Assembly: GCF_918797505.1 (NCBI RefSeq)
Contig: NC_092800.1
Coordinates: 124,001-188,000, forward strand
Reading direction: 5' to 3'
Source of the DNA: Bemisia tabaci
Taxonomy: Eukaryota; Arthropoda; Insecta; Hemiptera; Aleyrodidae
DNA: 64,000 nt
How positions within the stretch are numbered: the stretch's first letter is position 1; each line of letters begins with the position of its first letter. The notes beneath the pieces are model-generated. The model searched no databases. It had not been told where the DNA came from and saw only the letters and a list, made by a program, of their open reading frames with translations. Positions 55,600 to 64,000 of the stretch are shown one piece after another. The position numbers and the translations under genes are program-made.

Positions 55600-56690
55600 T
55601 TCAACGAAGCAAGTCTATTTCCGAAGCGGGCTTCATTCGGATCCACGTACTTTGTAGAATTCAACTCTAAGCCTCCGATATTTTCGATCAAGAACAATGG
55701 ACGGCTTTCATTGAATCGAATCCTTGCAGGGTCCTCGGATTTGTGATACAGGTGTATTTTATCGAAGGTATAATTTTATACGGAAAACGGCATGGTTCTA
55801 ACGATGTTTTCAGAACCTCATGGGAGGATCTTGATAGCGATGCTCTAATGAGGCTGCCTGGCGCGGTATGTAACTATGTTAACTCTACGGAGCGCAAAGT
55901 GCATACAGAGAAAAATGGAGGCACCTCTTGTGGCATAAGAGGAGTCCCAAATGCCATGCACTAAGACGATGCGTATGTGTTAGATCAAGTTTAAAAAAAA
56001 AAAGACAGCAAGTAGCTTTTTGAAAAAGAATGAGTCGGAAGTAATTTTTAATTAAACAAGTCGTAAATATTCTTCTGTCAAAAATTCAAAGAGAAAAAAA
56101 AAATTTCGAGCGCAAAAATTGCCGTTAAACGTTTTGCCGAACATTGAGCTTCATGGGGGCATGAAACCTTAAACCTTCATAATTGAACTAATAGGGCTGA
56201 AAGAAACTTGAACTATGAGACCCGGAAACCGTATACACGGAGTTTTTTTTTAGCATAAATACTTGTTCCTCGTGTTTCATCTACTTCACCAGAATACTAA
56301 GCAGCATTCTGACTTGATTTTAAACGTGTTTATGCTGAAAAGAACTATGGCCATAGGGTTTGCGTACTACAGGGTTGGATTTACCTACTTGCCACTCATG
56401 GGCCGCCTGTATTTTGCCACCTTCTTTCTCATTCGTTTTGAAACATCAATAAAAACCATCTCGTGAACGTGCCGGAGGGGGAGAGTGCATAAGAACCGTC
56501 TACACGTGTTGGACACATTTTTTGTGAAAGCCGTGTCAACACTGGCAAAATTTCACGGAAATTCGCCCGAAACTTAAGTTCCGTAAACTTATATGTGTGT
56601 AGACAAGGACTTCCATTTATAGTAAATGAACGTAAAATTATGAAAGAACAAATATGAATGCGGTTTAATAACTTTAACTTCCGCTGCCGC
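55600..56690. other. Unassigned interval
   Basis: A short open block at about 55822-55869 is bracketed by tttttcag-like and GTATGT words, but the peptide is unrecognised. Nothing else supported. Confidence 0.3.
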
Positions 56691-56696
56691 GCCTCG

Positions 56697-56855
56697 CTGA
56701 CCGCACTGTGTTTGGCACAATGCGTGAAGTATTCCGACAGTCTTGTAGGCGCTATGCGTTTTACGTCGACCGCTGCTGACCACATTGTGTTTGCCGCAAC
56801 GCGTGAAGTATTCGAGCAGTCTAGTAGGCGCTAATATGTGTTACATGCCGACCGC
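56697..56855. repeat. Two tandem units of 79 bp
   Basis: Each unit carries ctgaccrca-tgtgtttg, caaygcgtgaagtattc, cagtctngtaggcgcta and a gccgacc-type end (starts 56697 and 56776). The words gcgtgaagtat and gtaggcgc are the arm words of the hairpin at 13238-13311. Confidence 0.8.
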
Positions 56856-56859
56856 CGCG

Positions 56860-58530
56860 CCGAGGGTTTCTAATTTTCATCTCAAGTCCTCGTTATCATT
56901 GCTCTCTGCGCCGCGCCGTTCCAGCCTAAATTGTGTGTTTGGTTTCTCTCTTAAGTCGACTAATTAAAGGTACTGTCTCTTGTATCACCGAAAGACGACA
57001 AAATTAGAAATTACTATACTCTCGGGAGATGAGAGATTTTGTCGCCTTTCCTTGTTTTTAATTTTGTTTCTGAATCCGATTTTTGTTTTATGTATATACC
57101 TACATTTAAAAAAATTGCAAAATTTGCCGCCATGGGCCGTGGCCCAAGTGGCCGCCCCCTACATCTTGCCCTGTTGCGTACAACATAGTATATCTTTTAG
57201 CATGGATGCGTCCAATGGCGTGAGTATCTTCTTCATACCTAATCTCCGAAAAATTCAAACTGAGTCCATGACATCTTATCTGTTTAAAATAATATAGGAA
57301 TTGAGAGAAAATAAGGCAACGCAAAATGTAGTTGGGTTGCTTCTAGTTAAAGCCACCGGATTCATTATATTTTCATTAACTTTTCAAAGTATACAGGATG
57401 ATCCAAAAGTCCGGCACCACCAGCACCAGGAATCACTCGGGTAACTTTTGAAGAAATTGGGATAAAGAATTAAAGTTTTGTGAGTGCTCCTAGGTCAGAG
57501 AAAACTACTTATGGGATCCCGCACAATTTTAAAGGGGCAAGAACCTTGAAGATGATAGAGGGCGGTGCGGTGTTTCTGGATTACATTTATATACTGATAT
57601 TTTGACCCATATTCTGCTGAGTATCCATAGATCTGTTGGCACTCTATTTGCGTGTGTTTTTGAACCGTTAAACCGCGGCACCGTCCCACGATCCGGCGCG
57701 ACGCACAAAGCGGCACCCTAATGGATGATGCGGACAAAAATCGGTAAAAGACTCTTAACTTTAAATGATGAAGATAATAGCACCGACATAGGAAACCCCT
57801 TCGGCACTATCAAAGTAAAATACTCAAAGAATAAGAAAACGTTATGTCGCAGGATTTTTTGCGTATTTTTCGAAAAAAGTTTATTTGAAGTTGGCAACCT
57901 CGAATCAGCCCTAATTTAACAATGTAAAAGCAACGTGAAACACCCAAACTTTAAATTCAAATTTCTCTGATAGTCGCAAAAAGTCGCAAGATTTTTTTGG
58001 TAGAATTGAAATTAGATATCTGAGGATCAAGAAAATGTCAACCACCCAGAGCATTTTGCTTTTCAAGCGAGACATCTTCATTTGAAGTTGACGTCTTTTT
58101 CCCGTGTATTTCTTATGGACCAGTGATTCTCGATCCATTTCCCACTCACTTTCTACCCAAATTTGAGGTGGTCTTGAGCGAAAAAGTTGAAAATAAACCA
58201 TCATTGCGAGTCAGAAATACCTTAAAGATGACACTCCAAAAAAAAAATATTCAGATGTCCAGTTGTGAATTTTCTATTTTTGTCCACGGAGGGTCGCACC
58301 GTGCGACGCTGCGACATGCGACATGGCGGGTTGCCTACCGGTCGGAAGGCAAGGCGCAGCTTGGGACACAAGTGTACTGTACAGTCGTGGGGTAGGTTTT
58401 GAGGTCGCCGTGACGGAGGTGGTGGAGGGGGCGGGGGTGGCGGGTCCAGGTCACTTTTCCGGTCGCGGTCGCCACTCAAACCCATACATTTTTCAGAGCC
58501 GAGGGCCGGGGCCGGGGCTGGCCAAGGCGC
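56860..58530. other. Unassigned interval with one TIR-like end
   Basis: At 57393, atacaggatgatccaaaagt resembles the left end of the TA-flanked MITE at 21588, but no inverse partner was found. 58270-58520 is GC-rich. Open frames to 133 codons are compositional or unrecognised. Confidence 0.4.
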
Positions 58531-58532
58531 AG

Positions 58533-59288
58533 CATGCCATGCTATGGAAAAGCGCCTTGTCAAATGCAAATGTTGCCAAATTTCCCCTCATAAATTCATG
58601 TATGTATGTATATTCATTTTCTAGAAACAAGTTCATGTATGTATTTCCGGTAAATTTTCAGATACACAAAAAAATCTCGCTGATTCGAATTTTCAAGGGG
58701 CCGAGGAACTTTCAACTTACTTAGCTCTTCGTCAATCAACCTTTTCGTCAAACACGAAACAAGCTCAAAAACAATCGGTTTTTGGGTAAATTATAAATAA
58801 TTGTATTACTAAATCTGCCAATGTTTTCAAAAACCGATTGAAAATAATACCGTTTTTCTGTCGAGAAATTATCTAAATCATAATTTAAAAAATCACAGAT
58901 TCTGAAGCTTTTCCTTCTGCACTTCCGTCAAAGTCACTATCATGAGTCTTCTTTGACACTTTTATTTTTTTATAAATTGCTCTTTTCCCTCGATTTTTCA
59001 TTTATAAAATCGAGGGTTTGTTGGGTGTACCTGAAGTTTTTTATTCGACTTACGCATCTTTACCTCCGCTAAAAAAATCAGCAAATTCCTCTGAATCGTA
59101 CTTAATTTACATTGCGCCTTACGGACGTGTCTAGGGACCGGAGGAATTTTTGACTTGAGCGGGGTTTCGTCTTAATAACCGTGGTTCGATGTAGCAAGAT
59201 TACACTGTTTATGATATGAATTGGTGTCTTATTGAAGTTACTATGGCAACGTCTTGGAACTCATACGGCGTTTTCCGTTAGGGCGGGA
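58533..59288. mobile_element. Diverged MITE family A ends, about 755 bp apart (A6)
   Basis: Left: ccatgctatggaaaagcgcc then gttgccaaatttcc. Right: atggcaac, then ctcatacggcgttttccgtt. Both match the A TIR with several changes. The spacing is three times normal, so a 500-bp insertion or a longer relative is implied. Confidence 0.5.
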
Positions 59289-59289
59289 G

Positions 59290-60880
59290 CAGGGAGATTA
59301 CTCTCGCCGAGCGAAACAAAAAGAAGTGTGCAGAATGAGACATCAAAACGGAAGGAAGGTAAACGGTGTTGGAGCGGTCGAGCGCGGGGCGCGCGGGCCA
59401 GGGGAGCCGGGAGGGGTAGGGGGACGGGATCAATATGCTGCGACGCTGAGTCAAAACCGCCTATGGGGCACTGGGTTTACGGGCGAGATAGGATGTCCTA
59501 ACTTAGCGGCTCACCTGTTGCGCCCTGCTGAGGAGACATTCGCTTCGGAGGGATGGCGGGGGGAGGAGGGTGGCTCTCAGGTAGGTTGTAGGACGCAGGT
59601 ATCCCGGCCAGATACTGATGACGCAGTGCTCTCGCTCCCTTCTCCCCCCCATCGCCCTCCCACCCCTTACCCCCCCCCCCTCCATTGATTCTCCGGGCTC
59701 CCTCTCATCAGAAACTACAAACTCGTCCTCAAAACCTGCTCTTCGTGACATGAGCGGCAGCTCGGCTCCCTCGCGCTGCGCGCTGCGCTGCGTGGCATCG
59801 TCCTTGAGTTTCCACTAGTTGCATTTTCCCCTTTTATTCCGCTCCCCATGAACGAGAGCGAGGCTTTGTGTCTCGCCTCTGGGAGCGCCTCTCAAACTAG
59901 AGCTTTCCCAGCCCTCAATTCATTGATTCATCGAATTTTTGGTTCATCGAAAATTCGACAATCGATTAATAGTTGAATTAGGAGAGGGGGGTTGATAAGG
60001 GCCGATTTGAGTCCGCCCTAGATGAATTTCCACGAATCAATGGTTTTTTTCCTCATCGAAGTGGTTTTTCTCTCTTTACGGAATATACTTATTATGCTTC
60101 AGTAATTTTTGGTCTCTTTTTTTGAGTCCAATACTGGCCTCATTAGGACGGGTTTGAAGACGGACTTTCCCGAAAAATGGGAATTCCTCGGCCATTGACC
60201 GCAAACCCGCCAGAGTCGGCCCTCAGATCCGATGTTTAGGCTAGTAAACATAACATGTCTAGAAATGATGTTCAGATCTGGAAAAGGACCGAAAATGGCC
60301 AAATCGTCATTTACATGAAAGTCTAAAAACAACTCGAAAAGGCACAATGGGCCTATTGCGCGCAAGTATACAAATAAAAGAATGCACCTCTTAAAAGGTG
60401 AAAGTTCCCAAAAAATCACGATTGGCACGTCAAAATAATCTTATGCTTCCGCTTGCCAACATGCAGTTGAACGTAAGTCGGAAGGAGGGATGTCTCCTTA
60501 ACGACATGAGCTTCATGGTGAATTTGCGAACCACGCTAATCGTGTGTTGAAGAGTGAAGTCGCCAGATTTATTTGTTGTGAAAATCTTGCAATTTCACTT
60601 CTCTGAAAGCTAGTTTTTATTCGTGTCCTTTTTGTGCAATAAACCTATACTTGTAGAGTGTACACCTCAAATCACGAATTCTAGGAATTACTGAAATCAC
60701 CGCTCATTCCGTCACTCAGAGTAACGTCATAACAATAACTTGATTTAATGGATACCGGAGACGAGATTTTTCATCATTAATTGTCATGCTATGGGTGAAC
60801 GAAAAAAAGAGGGAGGGGGGATTACTCTGCGATTAATTTTTCACACTTGTAATTACTCTTAAGATTTTTAATAGATTAAA
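59290..60880. other. Unassigned interval, GC-rich at 59340-59480 and 59560-59800
   Basis: Long frames (144 and 89 codons plus, 82 minus) reflect GC-rich low complexity. No exon supported. Confidence 0.35.
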
Positions 60881-60885
60881 ACTCA

Positions 60886-61278
60886 TGATATCCAAAATCT
60901 AAGCTCAGATTCGGATTCCGCGTGACAAATAGATGTCATTTGATGCTACATTTGTTATTAGCATAGCGTGAAGGGAAAAGGTAGGTGGGCACGGAATTTA
61001 AGGCTTTGAACTATGCCATCAGCCGCCCGAAAGCTGTTCCAGCGTCGGCGCCAAGCATTCAGTTCCGTCCCGAAGATTTTCCGTGATGGTAAATTCTTCT
61101 TACTCGCATCCGCTGATCCACTCAGTAATTACCTACGCTGCCCAATTGTACTGATATGTCAGAATCAGGATGCCTGCGTTCAACCACTTTCATCCACGCT
61201 ATGCCAGCGTATGCTACATGAAATTCCATCGATTTTTAATGAGAAATCCGAATCTGGCCTTAGTTTTTGGGTATAACA
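60886..61278. mobile_element. Inverted-repeat element E, copy 2
   Basis: Left arm with ccaaaatctaagctcagatt, right arm with aatctggccttagtttttgg, inverse as in E1. The centre (agcgtcggcgccaagcatt) is inverted relative to E1. About 390 bases, less than half of E1, so E1 carries extra sequence or E2 a deletion. Confidence 0.7.
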
Positions 61279-61299
61279 CATTGTAAGGCAAATTTTCAA

Positions 61300-61640
61300 A
61301 ATTCGAATATCCAAGGTAGCGGACTTGAACTCAAACGTTGTCTTGGCTCATGTTCGAGTAATTTTTGTAAAACTCAAAAAAGGGATGGGGAGGGGTCTAA
61401 AATTTTAGTCAAAATTTAGAAATTTCAAAATCCAAAATGGCAGACGTGACTTAAAATGTCATCTCGGTTCCTGTTGATTAAATTTTCGGAAAACAAAGTG
61501 TATGGGAGTATATATTTGAAGGGGAAACTCGAATTTAAGTCAATTTTTCAAAAATCGAAAATTAAAGATGGCGGAGGGCTTGGCCTAAAATGCCATGTTG
61601 CCTCTTTGATCAATTTTTGTGAAGCTTTGTCTCAGGGGCA
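61300..61640. repeat. Tandem repeats beside element E2, about 125-bp period
   Basis: Three diverged units with (caaggtagcggacttgaact), (aaaatggcagacgtgactta) and (aagatggcggagggcttggc) at about 61310, 61433 and 61565. Counterpart of 9255-9440. Confidence 0.65.
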
Positions 61641-61644
61641 TTTT

Positions 61645-62400
61645 TGACGGGGAACTCGAATTTTCATTCAAATTTTGAATGTACTTACCGTTATTAATAA
61701 TTTATTTTTAACATATGCATCAATCTGTCATACATTTGTGAGAAAAGTTTGCAACAACCCCCTTCCCACCCACGCAAAAAGGGAGGTCCTGAGAGGTCGT
61801 AATTTTTACCGGTAATATGGGATTGTGTAACAAGTAGAGAGCAAACGGGGTGACAAAATTTATGGACGGCCCCTTGGAAAATTCGTTCCTCTCCCTCACC
61901 GTATTCTCCCAATTATTAGTATATTATAAAGACTATAAAGTAAGTTGCGTGATATACCTGAAATGTAACATATCTGAAGGATACCCCGTATTATTGATGC
62001 GACTATGAGCTTTCAATGCTCATGCAAGATTCTACACAGGAAATTTAAATAGATGCTTTGATTAGTTCATCCCAAAACGCAAAACTTAATCAGACATTTT
62101 TCACCATCACAATGGAGAGGCTCAACTCATACGGTTAATTTAACAGACCGCTGTAAACGAGCTAACCCAAACTCTCAGTTCTTCAATTTTTAAAACACGT
62201 TTATATGCAATATCAAAATACACGATTTTCCAGCAACCTGGAGGGGTATGCAACCCACTGCACGGACACTCGTTGCGGGTGGTCCCGCCAGCTCTTTCCG
62301 CGCAACACTCGTGTGTTGCGGGTGGCCTGTTTACCTGGGCGATGGCGACTTAATTCATCAAACCTCGAAATACAGCTGTGCCATGCTCCGCACGTCACTT
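61645..62400. other. Unassigned interval
   Basis: No element ends or exon recognised; 62265-62345 contains two copies of a cgttgcgggtgg / tgttgcgggtgg word. Confidence 0.4.
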
Positions 62401-62404
62401 TAGC

Positions 62405-62540
62405 CGTCATTGCTGGAGACCGCGGACCAGGGGCGGGGCGGGGGCCGGGGGGCCGTGGGGGGGGGGCGGGGCAACAGCTCACTGTTGATTCTTGGGGGGT
62501 CCGGATTCATTAATCTGAGCCGCTGCAAGGTTTTCGAGCG
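62405..62540. other. GC-rich G-tract island
   Basis: ggggcggggcgggggccgg-type sequence; produces Gly/Arg- or Pro-rich frames on both strands that are not called as genes. Confidence 0.6.
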
Positions 62541-62749
62541 CCCACTATTCGTGGCTCGCCCGACCAAAGGGCGTAACTCCACACCCGCGTGAGCCCTTGA
62601 AAGTGTAGTGTCGTACGGATTAAAGGGCTCATCCCGGGATACAGCCACGCACTTACATCGTTACAGCGACGAATTGTCGAGTGCTTTTGTCAGCTCATCA
62701 TGCTCGCCGATTGTGAGCCCAACTTTTGTATTTTAATCCCTAGCCCGTT

Positions 62750-63003
62750 CTGCTGTGCTCGGGTAAAACACCGTGTGAACCTTACGACACTGCCAAATTT
62801 ATTTCGTTCAAAAAGGGGATTCCCTGGAAAAGTGTCTGATTCGTTTCACCGACTTAGTGAACAAATTGAATTCGGAATTTAATCGATAGCGTGAGAAAAA
62901 TTCCAAGATGAATATTTACAGCTTCCATGGAAAATAAATATTTTACCGGAGGGAATTCGGCAGCAGTTGAAGACACATACAACGTTTATCCTGCGTACGG
63001 GAG
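62750..63003. mobile_element. MITE family A, old copy A5 (254 bp)
   Basis: Left CTGCTGTGCTCGGG then gtgtgaacctta and ctgccaaattt; right gggaattcggcag then acatacaacg and CGTACGGGAG. Many substitutions but the length is preserved to within a base of 253. Confidence 0.75.
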
Positions 63004-63254
63004 CATTTTCCGAGTCGGCGAGCAATTTGAGCCCCCGATTGTGATTTCCGCCGCTATCATTAGTCGCCCGACGGACTTCGCCTCAATTATGGACTTCACC
63101 GCACATCGGGAGGGGTTCGAAATTAGGTAGACATTTTAAACATCATACCGCCGGAACTGAGAAGTTAACAAATGGTTCAAATGGTTTTTTTTTGTAGAAT
63201 TTTGTTTGCAATGCATCCCATAAAATTTATAGTGTGATGGATAAAACACCAACA

Positions 63255-63445
63255 TTATGCTCCTCAATAAAGAAAATTGGAACACAACATATACATTCAT
63301 AAGGAACATACTGATAAGAAAAAATAAAACACTAAATGTAAGCGTGCTCCCCCGACCCCAACCCCAACCTCCCCGATGTAATATCCGTCAGGATGGTTCC
63401 GGCGGTAACATTGGTATTTTAAGTAATTTTGATTGAATTTTTTAA
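63255..63445 (+). mobile_element. LINE 3-prime fragment, second copy
   Basis: Matches 45680-45872 (atgctcctcaataaagaaaa, then gataagaaaaaataaaacac and ggatggttccggcggtaa) at about 90 percent identity. It stops at TTAA, where the piggyBac-like element begins; at 45867-45874 the same site reads tttaatcg. Confidence 0.85.
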
Positions 63446-64000
63446 CCCTAGTCTGCCTGAGTGGGGTCAGATTGACCCAACGAGAGTTTCAACTCTTTGC
63501 CATTTCTCGTGGTATGCACGAAATTTTTTGTCCTTCACAATAAATCAAACAAAAACATCTAGGAACACGATTTTGAAGGGGGAAAAAAAAATGTGCATGA
63601 GAGATCAAAAAATTCACGAGTACCCCTAGAAAGCCTGAGCGGGGTCAGATATCCTTATAACATATACTTTACCATTTAGCATCACAGAAGCTCACTTTGA
63701 AGGTGTATTCATTTTTCCCTTTTTAATTTTTTTCAGAAACTTATAAAACAAGCAAAGTTTTTCAGATTTTTCTCGTTTTCAGTATTCAGTAGCCCTATGA
63801 TTTTTTTTTCTCATGCTGAGAACAACATGGCAACATGTGTATGATAAAATGGTTGCATACCCTGCGCCGTGTTTTTTAAAACTTAGATATGCTTTATGGT
63901 TAAGGCCTGTAAGGTTAGTGCACTGATATTAAATAAAAACATGAAAAAAACATAGTTAACTAATTGATTTTCAGCTGGGGTCAAATTGACCCCGCTCAGG
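63446..64000. mobile_element. piggyBac-like element, right end beyond window
   Basis: Starts CCCTAGTCTGCCTGAGTGGG directly after TTAA (63442-63445), followed by gtcagattgaccc. The window ends in ggggtcaaattgaccccgct then cagg, the inverse of that terminus, so only about 15-20 bases of the right end should be missing. An internal relative (cccctagaaagcctgagcgg) lies at 63625. TTAA targets with CCC ends are the piggyBac hallmark. Length would be about 570-580 bp, too short for a transposase; the 66-codon frame is not one. Confidence 0.8.

Noticed and set aside
59254..59688. 144-codon plus-strand frame
   Set aside because: GC-rich low complexity with competing frames on both strands; no motif.

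Overview
This window reads as repeat-rich nuclear DNA from an arthropod, most likely an insect. The pointers are short TTAGG-type telomere-like tracts, a nuclear fragment of mitochondrial 12S rRNA, an R1/Jockey-type LINE remnant, Helitron, hAT-like and piggyBac-like elements, and one AT-rich background with isolated GC-rich islands. A sap-sucking hemipteran such as a whitefly would fit, but that is a guess from overall character. There are no operons, Shine-Dalgarno sites or dense gene arrays, and almost all open frames are chance frames.

Only one host coding exon is convincing: 22540-22698 on the minus strand, the likely first coding exon of a SCYL2-like (SCY1-like pseudokinase) gene. It sits under a GC-rich leader at about 22699-23040 and would continue toward lower coordinates. 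I did not find further exons, so the left third of the window may be one of its introns. A second, unassigned open frame with coding character lies at 25935-26200 (minus).

The rest is a record of transposition. Left part (1-22 kb): tRNA-like SINE pieces, a minisatellite, inverted-repeat element E1 (8.4-9.3 kb), Helitron-type termini (9.56 and 20.3 kb), B-family MITEs (10.5, 16.0 and 16.9 kb), the first 253-bp A-family MITE (17.9 kb) and a TA-flanked MITE (21.6 kb). Middle (23-36 kb): a duplicated 250-bp segment next to a 1-kb terminal-inverted-repeat element, a decayed Helitron with recognisable helicase C-terminus (26.3-27.5 kb), a fold-back element, repeat R carrying an 8-bp-TSD hAT MITE and a small Helitron, another hAT MITE and a TTAGG tract. 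Right part (36-64 kb): C-family MITE and hairpin (36.6-37.1 kb), a large palindrome with flanking direct repeats (38.1-38.9 kb), A inserted into B (42.2-42.7 kb), a second repeat R, a LINE remnant (44.9-46.1 kb), mitochondrial 12S DNA (47.1 kb), a full copy of the Helitron-type element (48.9-49.7 kb), a perfect 87-bp-arm hairpin (50.1 kb), two more A MITEs, a 725-bp hAT element (52.6 kb), C inserted into B (54.9-55.3 kb), E2 (60.9 kb), an old A copy (62.75 kb), and a second LINE tail broken by a piggyBac-like element running off the right edge.

Several insertions are nested, so their order can be read: A into B, C into B, hAT into R, piggyBac-like into LINE. The most distinctive features are the A family (fixed near 253 bp with 4-bp target duplications), the serial GNA-loop hairpins at the CTAG end of the Helitron-type family, and the perfect hairpin at 50144-50352. 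I see no evidence of a new multi-gene system.
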